The notes below the pieces were generated by a model that had not been told where the DNA came from, did not search any database, and was given only the letters and a program-made list of their open reading frames with translations. 64,000 nt of DNA from Phocaeicola plebeius DSM 17135 (GTDB lineage Bacteria; Bacteroidota; Bacteroidia; Bacteroidales; Bacteroidaceae), in assembly GCF_000187895.1 (NCBI RefSeq), contig NZ_DS990118.1:157158-221157 (forward strand). The letters are read 5' to 3'. Below, piece after piece: positions 34,275 to 43,620 of the stretch (the stretch's first letter is position 1; each line of letters begins with the position of its first letter). The position numbers were made by a program, and so were the translations under genes.

Positions 34275-35513
34275 ATGATTCAAGTAAACCGTTATACACT
34301 GGCTAACGGGCTGCGGATTGTACACAATGAGGACGACTCCACACAAATGGTCGCCCTCAACTTGTTGTACGACGTGGGAGCCCGCGATGAAGACCCGTCG
34401 CACACGGGATTTGCCCATCTGTTCGAGCACCTGATGTTCGGAGGCTCCCTTCATATCCCCGATTATGATACTCCCGTACAGAATGCCGGAGGGGAAAACA
34501 ATGCCTGGACCAACAACGACATTACCAACTATTACATCACCCTGCCGCACCAGAACGTAGAAACGGGATTCTGGCTGGAAAGCGACCGCATGCTCAGCCT
34601 GGATTTCAGTCCGAAAAGTCTGGAAGTGCAGCGCCAGGTGGTGATTGAGGAGTTCAAGCAGCGAAACCTGAACCAGCCCTACGGGGATGCATCGCACCTG
34701 TTGCGTGAACTGGCATACGAATCGCATCCATACCGCTGGCCGACTATCGGAAAGGAAATTGCACACATCGCTCAGGCTACACTGGAGGAAGTGAAAGACT
34801 TTTTCTACCGTTTTTATGCACCGAACAATGCCATCCTGGCCGTGACGGGACATATCTCGTTCGAAGAAACCATCCGGCTGGCAGAGAAATGGTTCGGGCC
34901 GATTCCAGCACGGAACATTTCTCCCCGGCAGCTTCCGGCTGAAAAGCCCCAGACGGCTGTACGCCGCAAGACGGTGGAACGGAAGGTACCAGTAGATGCC
35001 ATCTACATGGCTTTCCACATGTCCAACCGCATGCATCCGGATTATTACGTGTACGACATGATTACCGACATTCTGTCGAACGGTCGTTCTTCACGGTTCA
35101 TCCAGTCGCTGGTGCAGGAACAGAAGTTGTTTACTTCCATCGATGCCTATATTTCAGGCAGTCTGGATGAAGGGCTGCTTCATGTTACCGGTAAACCGGT
35201 AGAAGGTGTTTCTCTGGAACAGGCAGAAGAGGCCATCTGGAAGGAACTAGAGAAAATGAAGACCGTACCAGTGAGCGAACAGGAACTGGAAAAGGTAAAG
35301 AACCGCTACGAAAGCGAACAGATTTTCAACAACATCAACTACCTGAACGTGGCAACTAATCTGGCTTTCTTTGAACTGACAGGAAAAGCAGAAGACATCA
35401 ACGAGGAGGTAGGAAAATACCGTGCCGTAACTGCCGAACAGATTCAGGCGACTTCGGCCCGTTGCTTCGTTCCCGAAAATTGCAGCATACTCTACTATAA
35501 GGCTATTTCATGA
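34275..35513 (+). CDS. M16 family zinc metallopeptidase
   Basis: A 412-residue peptidase of the M16 family with the inverted zinc motif in FAHLFEHLMFGG (HxxEH). The third ligand Glu is in the following helical region around EVQRQVVIEEF. The C-terminal inactive-type M16 half follows (PVDAIYMAFHMSN to about residue 400). No signal peptide is visible, so it is probably cytoplasmic. Its stop overlaps the ATG of the MATE gene by four bases (ATGA), a sign of translational coupling. Confidence 0.9.
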   Translation: MIQVNRYTLANGLRIVHNEDDSTQMVALNLLYDVGARDEDPSHTGFAHLFEHLMFGGSLHIPDYDTPVQNAGGENNAWTNNDITNYYITLPHQNVETGFWLESDRMLSLDFSPKSLEVQRQVVIEEFKQRNLNQPYGDASHLLRELAYESHPYRWPTIGKEIAHIAQATLEEVKDFFYRFYAPNNAILAVTGHISFEETIRLAEKWFGPIPARNISPRQLPAEKPQTAVRRKTVERKVPVDAIYMAFHMSNRMHPDYYVYDMITDILSNGRSSRFIQSLVQEQKLFTSIDAYISGSLDEGLLHVTGKPVEGVSLEQAEEAIWKELEKMKTVPVSEQELEKVKNRYESEQIFNNINYLNVATNLAFFELTGKAEDINEEVGKYRAVTAEQIQATSARCFVPENCSILYYKAIS

Positions 35514-36835
35514 GACATTCAAATTACCGTGCACTCCTCTGGCTGGGCATTCCCATTGTCATCGGACAGATTGGAGTCATCATCTTAGGCTTTGCCGACA
35601 CATTGATGATTGGGCATCACAGTACGCATGAACTGGCGGCAGCCAGCTTTGTGAACAACATGTTCAATTTAGCGATTATTTTCAGTACGGGTTTCAGTTA
35701 CGGACTAACCCCTATCGTGGGCAGCCTGTTCGGACAAAACCGTTGTGAAGAAGTCGGGCGTACCCTGAAAAACAGTCTGGCAGCCAATACGCTGCTGGCC
35801 GCAATCGTGTGTCTAGTCATGGCAGTACTTTATTGGAACATCGATAAATTAGGGCAGCCGGAAGAACTGCTTCCCACCATGCGACCGTATTACCTCGTGT
35901 TGCTGGCTTCGCTTCCTTTTGTACTGTGGTTCAACGGCTTCAAGCAATTTACCGACGGAATTACCGACACACGTATCTCCATGTGGATTCTGTTAGGGGG
36001 TAACGTGCTGAACATCATAGGAAACTACCTTTTGATTTACGGAAAGGCCGGATTTCCGGAGTTAGGATTGTTGGGAGCCGGAATTGCCACCCTGACTTCA
36101 CGCATCCTGATGGTTATCACCTACCTGATTCTCTTTTTCGGAACCTCACGTTATGCCACCTTCCGAAAAGGATTTGCACAGGGCAGCCTCAACAAGTCCG
36201 ATTTCGGCTTGCTGAATAAGTTAGGATGGCCCATCGCCGGACAAATGGGAATGGAAACGGCCTCTTTCAGCCTCAGTGCTATCATGGTGGGCTGGCTGGG
36301 AAGTACCGCACTTGCCTCGTATCAAATCATGATGGCAGTGTCGCAGGTCTGCTTCATGATGTACTATGGTATGGGCTCGGCCGTATCGGTACGCATCAGC
36401 TACTTTTTCGGACAGAACGACCTGAACAATGTACGACACACGGCCAAAAGCGGATTCCACATCATTCTGGCCATGATTGTCATTACAGGTATTCCTATCT
36501 TCCTGCTCCGCCACTACATCGGCGGCTGGTTTACCAACGACGAAGCCGTCAGTCTGATGGTGGCACAACTGATTATCCCCTTCCTGCTGTATCAGTTTGG
36601 TGACGGATTGCAAATCAATTTTGCCAACGCGCTGCGAGGTATTGCCGACGTACGTCCCATGATGCTGTTCTCGTTCATCGCCTATTTCCTGATTTCCTTG
36701 CCTGCAGGCTATCTCTTCGGATTTGTCTGTGGCTGGGAAGCCATCGGTATCTGGGCAGCCTTTCCTTTCGGACTTACCAGTGCCGGAATCATGTATTACC
36801 TGCGATTCAGATATAAAACGAAATCTATCCGCTAA
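35510..36835 (+). CDS. MATE family multidrug efflux transporter
   Basis: A 441-residue inner-membrane transporter with about 12 hydrophobic segments. The first MATE repeat starts LLWLGIPIVIGQIGVIILGFADTLM, and the second repeat begins near LNKLGWPIAGQMGMET. MATE pumps export cationic drugs and metabolites using Na+ or H+ gradients. The substrate is unknown. The gene overlaps the preceding peptidase stop and is followed 3 bp later by the histidine kinase gene. Confidence 0.93.
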   Translation: MRHSNYRALLWLGIPIVIGQIGVIILGFADTLMIGHHSTHELAAASFVNNMFNLAIIFSTGFSYGLTPIVGSLFGQNRCEEVGRTLKNSLAANTLLAAIVCLVMAVLYWNIDKLGQPEELLPTMRPYYLVLLASLPFVLWFNGFKQFTDGITDTRISMWILLGGNVLNIIGNYLLIYGKAGFPELGLLGAGIATLTSRILMVITYLILFFGTSRYATFRKGFAQGSLNKSDFGLLNKLGWPIAGQMGMETASFSLSAIMVGWLGSTALASYQIMMAVSQVCFMMYYGMGSAVSVRISYFFGQNDLNNVRHTAKSGFHIILAMIVITGIPIFLLRHYIGGWFTNDEAVSLMVAQLIIPFLLYQFGDGLQINFANALRGIADVRPMMLFSFIAYFLISLPAGYLFGFVCGWEAIGIWAAFPFGLTSAGIMYYLRFRYKTKSIR

Positions 36836-36838
36836 ACC

Positions 36839-39367
36839 ATGTTCTCCACTTCTTTCAAAATCGTTATCGGCTACATATTGCTGGTGGGGCTTCTGATAGG
36901 AGCTTTCACCTATACCATGCAGCAGATGAACCTGCTGACTACTCCTACCAGCCTGAGAGACCAGCTCGACCACCGGCGCCACATCACTCACCGCATCATC
37001 AGCCAGCTGTATGACGCGGAAATCATCGGGCAGACTCTCCGCACCGGAAAGCTGAACGAGTATTATCACTACCTGAAAGCGATGAAAGAAGTGAACGCTT
37101 CGATTGATACACTGGAAACGATTCTGACGGACACCCTGCAGCAAGCCCGTCTGGACACCGTAAGAACTTTGTTACAGAACAAGCAATGGAACATGTATGC
37201 GGTGCTGGAAGCCATGCGGAATACGCCGACCGACCAGATCTATCAGGAACAGCTCGACAGCCTGATAGCTCAACAGGATTCTTTGCTCAGTACGCCGCAC
37301 ATACGCAGAAAAGTCATTACGCACCATAACTCCTACACTATCCATCACAAGAAGAAAGGATTCTTCAAGAGACTGGCTGACGTATTCGCACCAGGAAAAG
37401 AAGATTCCACCCAGGTGAGCAACGTAATTCAGGAAGAATACACGGATACACTGGATGAAGTATACAGCCCGATTGATACCATCAGCAGTATGATTACAGG
37501 TATTCAGCACAAGGTATTCCAGACCCGTCAGAAGGAAACCGAGATGCTGAACACTCGCATCAGCAGCCTGCGCGTCATTGGAAGCGGGCTGAGCCAGCGT
37601 GTCAACCAGTTACTGGAAAACATTGAGCACGATGAACAGGAAGCCGCCCGCACCAAACTGATGCAGGAGGAAGAGATACGGAAAGAGGCCGCGGAAACCA
37701 TGGCCAAGATTGCCATTGCCGCCTTTGTACTGGTACTAGTATTCTCCATTGTCATTGCACGCGACATCACCCGTAACAACCATTACCGGCGGGAACTGGA
37801 AAAAGCGAAGTCGTATGCCGAGAACTTGCTGGTTGCCCGTGAAAAGTTGATGCTGACCATCACCCATGATATCAAGGCCCCCGCCGGCTCCATTATCGGC
37901 TACATCGACCTGCTCATCCGCCTGGTAAACGACCGGCGACAGCAGTTTTATTTGTCGAACATGAAAAGTTCTGCACAGCACTTACTGGCACTTGTCACTT
38001 CCCTGCTGGATTACCACCGCCTGGAAGCAGGTAAGATGGACTTGCATCCGGTAGCCTTCAATCCTCATGAGCTACTGACAGATATTTATAACAGTTTCCT
38101 GCCCTTAGCAGAAAAGAAGCAACTGCAACTGGATTTCAAGGAAAAACTTCCGGAAGCTCTCACCCTGGAAGGTGACCCATTCCGCATACGCCAGATTGTG
38201 GAAAATCTGCTATCGAATGCCCTGAAATTTACTGCCGCAGGAGGTATTACCCTACAGGCAGAATACCACGGCAATCAGTTCGTGTTCAGCGTATCCGATA
38301 CCGGATGCGGCATGACAGCCAGTGAACAGGAACGCATATTCAAAGAATTCACCCGCCTGAGCAGTGCACAAGGACAAGAAGGATTCGGACTGGGATTGTC
38401 CATCACCCGCAAGCTGGTAGAACTTCTGTTAGGAAGAATAGACATCGAAAGTGCTCCCGGAAAAGGTAGTACGTTCAAGGTATCCATGCCTTTACCTTCC
38501 ATTTCACCCAAACCAGCTCCCGGCTCAAAGGAACCGGCCCTTACTCTTCCTAAAATCCATCTGAGAATTGCCATCATCGATGACGACCGGATACAAATGC
38601 ATTTGACGGAAGCCATGCTACATAATGCCGCAGAAGAAGTGAAAGGCTTCAAAGTAGAAACGGTATGCTGCGAACAGCCGGAAGAGCTTATCGAACAACT
38701 CAAGAACCGTACGTTCGATCTGGTATTCACGGACATTCAGATGCCTGCCATGAACGGCTTTGAACTGCTTCATCACCTTCGTAACCAGAATTTTGCCCAG
38801 GCCCAGTCCATTCCGGTCATTGCCATCACAGCCCGAGGGGATATGAATGAGAATGATTTTCAGCAAAAAGGATTTGCCGGTATGTTGCAGAAACCTTTTA
38901 ACCAGTCGGAACTGAAGAAGGTAGTAAAAAATGCACTGAACCACCTCACCGTATCGGACAATATTCCTGACACCTTGCCGGTTCAAAAGGACACACACGA
39001 AACTTCGCCACACACAGATCAGCCTTATAACTTTTCTCCGCTGACGGCTTTCTCGGAGGATGACCCGGAAGCTGCCAAAGAGATTCTGCGCACCTTTGCA
39101 CAGGAAACACAAAAAAATATGGAAAAGTTACAAACTGCCATCAGCAACAAAGATATGGAAGCCCTGTGTGCCACCGCCCACAAAATGCTGCCTACCTTCC
39201 TGATGATTGAAGCACAAAAGGCCATTCCCTTATTGAAATGGCTGGAGCAACAACGCGGCACACAGAGCTATACCCCGGAAGCAGAACAAGCGGCAGAAAC
39301 CGTTATTGCAGAAACAAAGCAGGTGCTCGCATGCAAAATATTAAAAGACATAGAAAGGGTATCGTAA
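36839..39367 (+). CDS. Hybrid sensor histidine kinase with receiver and HPt domains
   Basis: An 842-residue membrane sensor kinase. TM1 is about 6-26, followed by a coiled periplasmic domain of about 260 residues, and TM2 is about 290-310. HisKA carries the phospho-His near 343 in ITHDIKAPAG. The HATPase_c N box is LLSNALKFT, with the G1 motif DTGCGM and the G2 motif GFGLGLS. The receiver begins at IAIIDDDRIQMH with phospho-Asp near 630 in FTDIQMP. The HPt His is near 780 in ATAHKMLP. The next gene is a sigma-54 response regulator, so a phosphorelay from HPt to that regulator is likely. The signal is unknown. Confidence 0.93.
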   Translation: MFSTSFKIVIGYILLVGLLIGAFTYTMQQMNLLTTPTSLRDQLDHRRHITHRIISQLYDAEIIGQTLRTGKLNEYYHYLKAMKEVNASIDTLETILTDTLQQARLDTVRTLLQNKQWNMYAVLEAMRNTPTDQIYQEQLDSLIAQQDSLLSTPHIRRKVITHHNSYTIHHKKKGFFKRLADVFAPGKEDSTQVSNVIQEEYTDTLDEVYSPIDTISSMITGIQHKVFQTRQKETEMLNTRISSLRVIGSGLSQRVNQLLENIEHDEQEAARTKLMQEEEIRKEAAETMAKIAIAAFVLVLVFSIVIARDITRNNHYRRELEKAKSYAENLLVAREKLMLTITHDIKAPAGSIIGYIDLLIRLVNDRRQQFYLSNMKSSAQHLLALVTSLLDYHRLEAGKMDLHPVAFNPHELLTDIYNSFLPLAEKKQLQLDFKEKLPEALTLEGDPFRIRQIVENLLSNALKFTAAGGITLQAEYHGNQFVFSVSDTGCGMTASEQERIFKEFTRLSSAQGQEGFGLGLSITRKLVELLLGRIDIESAPGKGSTFKVSMPLPSISPKPAPGSKEPALTLPKIHLRIAIIDDDRIQMHLTEAMLHNAAEEVKGFKVETVCCEQPEELIEQLKNRTFDLVFTDIQMPAMNGFELLHHLRNQNFAQAQSIPVIAITARGDMNENDFQQKGFAGMLQKPFNQSELKKVVKNALNHLTVSDNIPDTLPVQKDTHETSPHTDQPYNFSPLTAFSEDDPEAAKEILRTFAQETQKNMEKLQTAISNKDMEALCATAHKMLPTFLMIEAQKAIPLLKWLEQQRGTQSYTPEAEQAAETVIAETKQVLACKILKDIERVS

Positions 39368-39374
39368 AAAATAG

Positions 39375-39382
39375 TATCTTTG
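39375..39382 (+). promoter_or_regulatory. -7 box upstream of the sigma-54 response regulator
   Basis: TATCTTTG, a full TAnnTTTG match, lies 8 bases after the kinase stop. The regulator may therefore have its own promoter as well as read-through. Confidence 0.5.
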
Positions 39383-39407
39383 TAAAATCAATTAAACAAA
39401 AAATCAC

Positions 39408-40760
39408 ATGGTTCCGTCTATTTTAATCGTTGAGGATGATTTGACTTTTTCTACCATGCTAAAAACATGGCTGGGGAAAAAAGGGTTCGAAGTGGAGACT
39501 GCAAGTACGCAGGCCAAGGCACGTAAGCAGATTGGCACCCGCGACTTCGACCTTATCTTGTCTGATTTACGTCTTCCCGACCAGGACGGACTAAGCCTGT
39601 TGTCATGGCTTCGTGAGCAGGGCAATCAGGTGCCCTTCATCATCATGACCAGCTATGCGGAAATTCAAAGTGCCGTACGCGCCATGAAGGAAGGAGCCAC
39701 TGATTATATTTCGAAACCGGTACAACCTGACGAATTACTGAAAAAAATCAAAGAGGCTATTCATCAGGAGAAAACTCCTGCAGAAAGCGGAAAAGAAAAA
39801 AACGCTGCACAAACAGCTCATGGTTTTTTGGAAGGAGAAAGTGAAGAGGCTCGAAAATTATACAACTACGTAGGACTGGTAGCTCCTACACAAATGTCAG
39901 TACTGATTAACGGAGCCAGTGGAACCGGAAAAGAATATGTGGCCCACCGCATTCACCAGTTGAGCAAACGTTCGGAAAAGCCCTTCATCGCCATTGACTG
40001 CGGTTCTATACCTAAGGATCTGGCGGCTTCTGAATTCTTTGGTCATGTGAAAGGTTCGTTTACCGGTGCCTTGAATGATAAAGCCGGTGCATTTGAAGAG
40101 GCCAATGGAGGTACATTATTTTTGGATGAAATCGGGAACCTCAGCTACGAAGTGCAGGTACAATTGTTACGTGCATTGCAGGAACGACGTATCCGCCGAA
40201 TTGGTTCTACCAAAGAAATCGAAGTAGATGTCCGTCTTATCAGCGCCACGAATGAAAACCTGAAAGAGGCCATTGCAAAAGGAAATTTTCGTGAAGATTT
40301 ATATCATCGTATCAATGAGTTTACGCTACAGATGCCTTCCTTGAAAGAGCGTCCGGAAGACATTTTGCTGTTTGCCAACTTCTTTCTGGACCAGGCCAAC
40401 CATGAGCTGGAACGTACATTGATAGGATTCGATGCAGAAGCCAGTGAAGCGATGCAGAAATATCCATGGCCGGGTAACCTGCGCCAGCTGAAGAATGTGG
40501 TCAAACGGGCTACCTTGCTGGCTCAAGGTGAATTTATCACGGCTAAAGATTTAGGAGAAGAAATAAACGAACGGAAAACGGTATGCGAAAATCCGGAAAT
40601 GGAAGAAACTTTCGCCCTGCATGATGAAGAAACCGAAAAACACCGGATTTTAAAAGCGTTGCAACAAACCGGAAATAATAAAACCAAAGCTGCTACATTA
40701 TTGGGAATTGACCGGAAAACTTTATACAACAAATTAAAGCTCTATCAAATTCCACAATAA
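39408..40760 (+). CDS. NtrC-family sigma-54-dependent response regulator
   Basis: A 450-residue enhancer-binding protein. The receiver (1-120) has acidic residues in VEDDLTF and phospho-Asp near 53 in LILSDLRLPDQDG. The AAA+ domain has Walker A GASGTGKE, the sigma-54 contact loop GSFTGAL (the GAFTGA motif with Ser), Walker B GGTLFLDEIGN and RWPGN-like YPWPGNLRQLKN. The C-terminal Fis-type HTH is NKTKAATLLGIDRKTLYNKL. It needs RpoN to open promoters. It is probably the output of the hybrid kinase upstream. A sigma-54 promoter and repeated half-sites lie directly downstream. Confidence 0.94.
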   Translation: MVPSILIVEDDLTFSTMLKTWLGKKGFEVETASTQAKARKQIGTRDFDLILSDLRLPDQDGLSLLSWLREQGNQVPFIIMTSYAEIQSAVRAMKEGATDYISKPVQPDELLKKIKEAIHQEKTPAESGKEKNAAQTAHGFLEGESEEARKLYNYVGLVAPTQMSVLINGASGTGKEYVAHRIHQLSKRSEKPFIAIDCGSIPKDLAASEFFGHVKGSFTGALNDKAGAFEEANGGTLFLDEIGNLSYEVQVQLLRALQERRIRRIGSTKEIEVDVRLISATNENLKEAIAKGNFREDLYHRINEFTLQMPSLKERPEDILLFANFFLDQANHELERTLIGFDAEASEAMQKYPWPGNLRQLKNVVKRATLLAQGEFITAKDLGEEINERKTVCENPEMEETFALHDEETEKHRILKALQQTGNNKTKAATLLGIDRKTLYNKLKLYQIPQ

Positions 40761-40801
40761 ACGTGTGGAAAATTTCCACACGTTCCACAATTATTCCACA
40801 G
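40751..40801 (+). promoter_or_regulatory. Cluster of TTCCACA half-sites, candidate enhancer for the sigma-54 regulator
   Basis: Five copies of TTCCACA lie within 51 bases: forward at 40751, 40775, 40784 and 40795, and reversed (TGTGGAA) at 40765. The centre is a perfect 12-bp-arm palindrome at 40761-40785 (AACGTGTGGAAA, one base, then its complement). The cluster ends about 44 bases before the -24 box, a normal place for enhancer binding. The first site overlaps the end of the regulator gene. Confidence 0.6.
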
Positions 40802-40844
40802 CGTTCTGTATAAAAATCCCTTCTACAAGGCTTTCTACGAGTTT

Positions 40845-40859
40845 GGCACGGGTTTTGTT
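40845..40859 (+). promoter_or_regulatory. Sigma-54 promoter (-24/-12)
   Basis: TGGCAC, five bases, TTGT gives the GG-N10-GT arrangement, one base off the TGGCAC-N5-TTGC consensus. It points rightward away from the regulator gene, with a predicted start near 40870. Confidence 0.65.
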
Positions 40860-40869
40860 TGTTTACTTA

Positions 40870-41053
40870 TAGATAAACAAAGACAATGAACAACCAAAAC
40901 AAACTAGGCTAAACCCAACCCCATAGAATAAAGTTCAGAGATTGTTTACCTCATTTAATTGAATTCTCAATTATTTTACAATCTCAGATAAAATGAAGAT
41001 GCCTATGTGTTAAAAGAAGGGGACGCTGTGAAGCGTTTCCTTCTTATTTTTTA
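40870..41053 (+). ncRNA. Putative sigma-54-dependent small RNA
   Basis: A stretch of about 180 bases between a sigma-54 promoter and a strong terminator with no substantial reading frame. An internal fold pairs GAGATTGT (40939-40946) with ACAATCTC (40979-40986), enclosing TAATTGA/TCAATTA (40957-40963 with 40968-40974). The only start codon context of note is a 9-codon frame (40887-40913, MNNQNKLG). The next gene is convergent, so the transcript has no downstream message to serve. Transcription is inferred, not observed. Confidence 0.5.
41015..41053 (+). terminator. Strong Rho-independent terminator of the putative small RNA
   Basis: A 14-bp stem (41015-41028 with 41033-41046, two G-U pairs) is capped by a GTGA loop and followed by ATTTTTT. 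It may also serve the convergent pseudouridine synthase gene. Confidence 0.85.
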
Positions 41054-41728
41054 TTCCATACCGAAACCATTCCACAGATTGCCTGCAGGAAGAGGAGCTA
41101 CCAAATCTATCGGTTCTTTGGACACCGGATGAATAAAGCGTACCCTACGGGCATGCAAGCAGATACTTCCATCTGGGTTAGAACGCGGAAAACCGTATTT
41201 CAAATCACCTTTAATTGGACATCCCATCTTCGCCAGCTGACAGCGTATCTGATGATGGCGTCCGGTCTTCAAATCTACTTCCAGCAGATAATAGTTTTCT
41301 GAACGACCAATCAAACGATAGTTCAGTACAGCCTTCTTGGAATTTTTCACTTCCTTATCGTAGGCATACGACTTATTCTGCTTTTCGTTTCTGACCAGAT
41401 AGTGCACCAGTTCTCCTTCCGTTTCCTTAGGCTGTTGCTTTACAATAGCCCAATACGTTTTCTTTACTTCGCCATTACGGAACATCTCGTTCAGACGGCT
41501 CAATGCCTTGCTGGTCTTGGCAAATACCACCAGTCCGCTTACCGGACGGTCCAGTCGGTGAGTAACTCCCAAAAACACGTTTCCCGGTTTGGCATATTTC
41601 TCTTTCAGATATTGCTTCACGGTTTCCGACAAGGGAATATCGCCGGTCTTATCGCCCTGTACTATTTCTGAAGCAGTCTTGTTGACTACTATGATGTGAT
41701 TATCTTCGTAAACTACTGTCATACACAA
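41051..41728 (-). CDS. RluA/RluD-family pseudouridine synthase
   Basis: A 225-residue protein with the catalytic-Asp motif THRLDRPVSGLVVFAKT, followed by YWAIV and the conserved tail GRHHQIRCQLA and GDLKYG. The RluA family converts specific uridines of rRNA or tRNA to pseudouridine. There is no S4 domain, so it is the short form. The target base cannot be assigned from sequence. It is convergent with the putative small RNA. Confidence 0.88.
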   Translation of the reverse strand: MCMTVVYEDNHIIVVNKTASEIVQGDKTGDIPLSETVKQYLKEKYAKPGNVFLGVTHRLDRPVSGLVVFAKTSKALSRLNEMFRNGEVKKTYWAIVKQQPKETEGELVHYLVRNEKQNKSYAYDKEVKNSKKAVLNYRLIGRSENYYLLEVDLKTGRHHQIRCQLAKMGCPIKGDLKYGFPRSNPDGSICLHARRVRFIHPVSKEPIDLVAPLPAGNLWNGFGME

Positions 41729-41804
41729 AAAAATGAAGAACAGAGAATACTGAAGAAAACTCTCCCCTATTCCCCATTCTTCACTCTATACTAACATTAT
41801 TACA

Positions 41805-42551
41805 TTACATGTTCATACCACCGTCAACCTGGATGACCTGTCCTGATACGTATGAAGACATGTCAGAAGCCAGGAACAGAGCGATGTTAGCTACATCTTC
41901 CGGTGTACCGCCACGACGCAAAGGAATACGTTTGTTCCATTCAGCCTTCACTTCGTCAGATAACTTAGCAGTCATTTCTGTAATGATGAAGCCCGGAGCA
42001 ATGGCATTGGCACGGATACCGCGAGAACCCAATTCCTGTGCGATAGACTTAGCCAAACCAATCATACCAGCCTTAGAAGCTGAATAGTTGCACTGTCCTG
42101 CATTACCGTGTACACCTACTACTGAAGCCATATTGATAATGCTTCCCTGTTTCTGACGCATCATAATCGGTGTACATGCATGGATGAAGTTGAAAGCAGA
42201 TTTCAAGTTGACTGCAATCACAGCATCCCACTGTCCTTCGCTCATACGCATCATCAGACCGTCTTTTGTGATACCTGCATTGTTCACCAGGATATCAACA
42301 GAACCAAAGTCATTATGAATCTGTTCTACCACCTTTGCAGTATCTTCAAAGCTTGCGGCATTTGAAGCATATCCTTTTACTTTTACGCCATAAGCAGCAA
42401 TTTCCTTTTCTGTATTCTGGCCGTTTTCATCAATAACCAAATCCGTAAAGGCAATGTTTGCTCCTTCTGCAGCAAACTTCAATGCAATGGCCTTACCAAT
42501 ACCACGTGCAGCACCGGTAACAATAGCCGTCTTTCCAGTTAATAATCCCAT
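41805..42551 (-). CDS. fabG: 3-oxoacyl-ACP reductase FabG
   Basis: A 248-residue short-chain dehydrogenase with NAD(P)-binding GAARGIG near the N-terminus, NNAG, the catalytic Ser in NMASVVG and the YSASKAG Tyr/Lys pair. The tail ASDMSSYVSGQVIQVDGGM is typical of FabG. It reduces 3-oxoacyl-ACP in fatty acid synthesis. It lies 16 bp downstream of the TetR gene and is probably in the same transcript. Confidence 0.9.
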   Translation of the reverse strand: MGLLTGKTAIVTGAARGIGKAIALKFAAEGANIAFTDLVIDENGQNTEKEIAAYGVKVKGYASNAASFEDTAKVVEQIHNDFGSVDILVNNAGITKDGLMMRMSEGQWDAVIAVNLKSAFNFIHACTPIMMRQKQGSIINMASVVGVHGNAGQCNYSASKAGMIGLAKSIAQELGSRGIRANAIAPGFIITEMTAKLSDEVKAEWNKRIPLRRGGTPEDVANIALFLASDMSSYVSGQVIQVDGGMNM

Positions 42552-42567
42552 TTTCTTTATTTTTTAA

Positions 42568-43176
42568 TTAAACGATATGATTATTTTCTTTTTTCTTGCA
42601 CCCTAATGCGCCATACACAATCTTGGCCACATAGCGCCAGCCCGTTTCATCGTCCAGCTCTTCGCCTATCTGACCGCGAATATAGGGCACTTCAATACCT
42701 TTTATACAATAATGCAAAATATCAGCTGTAATCTCCACATTGTCTATATCGAAAAGGTTCAGTTCCTTTCCCTCATGCAGTACGCGACGAAACAACGCTG
42801 TCTCCTTCCGGTCGAACTCCTTTCGCATGGCTTCTACCCTCCAAATATCCCGAAAGAAATCGGCTCTCAACGTTCCATTACGATATACCACCATTTTTAT
42901 CGCATCCAGATGGGTCATAATCAGTTCCAGAATTTTCTTATCCGGAGATACCGGCTTGCTTGCCGCTTTCTCCATCTGAGTGGAAAGCATCTCCAGTTCC
43001 GACTCAACCACAGCCATGTAAATCTGTTCCTTACTCTTAAAGTAAGTGTACAAGGTCCGTCTTCCTTTCTTTGAAGCTTGGGCAATGTCATTCATCGTGG
43101 TATCTTCCACCCCCTTCTTCGCAAAAAGTTGTCGGGCAACGTCTACCAATTTGGCTCTCGTCTTTAATACTGTCAT
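42568..43176 (-). CDS. TetR/AcrR family transcriptional regulator
   Basis: A 202-residue regulator. The N-terminal TetR HTH is clear (VARQLFAKKGVEDTTMNDIA, then KKGRRTLYTYFKSKEQIYMAV). The helical C-terminal domain would bind an unknown ligand. Co-transcription with fabG suggests control of fatty acid metabolism. A TetR regulator preceding fabG is a common Bacteroides arrangement. Confidence 0.9.
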   Translation of the reverse strand: MTVLKTRAKLVDVARQLFAKKGVEDTTMNDIAQASKKGRRTLYTYFKSKEQIYMAVVESELEMLSTQMEKAASKPVSPDKKILELIMTHLDAIKMVVYRNGTLRADFFRDIWRVEAMRKEFDRKETALFRRVLHEGKELNLFDIDNVEITADILHYCIKGIEVPYIRGQIGEELDDETGWRYVAKIVYGALGCKKKENNHIV

Positions 43177-43209
43177 CTTTCCTTATTGCACAACTGATAA
43201 AAATCTGAG

Positions 43210-43217
43210 CAAAAGTA
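43210..43217 (-). promoter_or_regulatory. -7 box upstream of the TetR gene
   Basis: Read leftward the box is TACTTTTG (TAnnTTTG), 34 bases before the TetR ATG. Confidence 0.5.
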
Positions 43218-43362
43218 CTGTTTTTCTTCATACTACACAAATATAAGGTGTCAAATTCATCTGAAAAAGCCCCTTACCTCTCTTTAGATTCTTCAATTAT
43301 ATGACTTAAAGCCTTTATTATTCTAAACAAAAGCAAACCTTTCTATATTTTTCGCATAAACA

Positions 43363-43394
43363 TTTGTTTATATGGATTTATCTCCGTACCTTTG
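43363..43394 (+). promoter_or_regulatory. Promoter of the initiator tRNA pair
   Basis: TTTG at 43363-43366 and TACCTTTG at 43387-43394 are separated by 20 bases, a complete Bacteroides primary-sigma promoter. Confidence 0.7.
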
Positions 43395-43417
43395 CACCGC
43401 ATTTGAGAAATAAACAT

Positions 43418-43490
<73 letters not shown>

Positions 43491-43505
43491 CTACAAATGA
43501 AACAT

Positions 43506-43578
<73 letters not shown>

Positions 43579-43583
43579 CTAGG

Positions 43584-43612
43584 AGAGAAACTTCAGGTTT
43601 CTCTTTTTTTAT
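43584..43612 (+). terminator. Terminator after the tRNA pair
   Basis: AGAGAAAC, a short loop, GTTTCTCT and a T8 run. Confidence 0.85.
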
Positions 43613-43620
43613 GCCATAAT

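Noticed and set aside
33837..35036. Long leftward open frame (399 codons) opposite the cyclophilin and M16 genes
   Set aside because: The sense strand encodes two clear conserved families; the antisense product is Cys/His/Val-rich with no domain or start signal.
36221..37144. Leftward open frame of 307 codons opposite MATE and kinase genes
   Set aside because: Fully antisense to two well-supported genes, with composition typical of a shadow frame.
40887..40913. Nine-codon peptide MNNQNKLG inside the putative small RNA
   Set aside because: Too short to support as a gene without conservation data; kept only as a note in the RNA entry.
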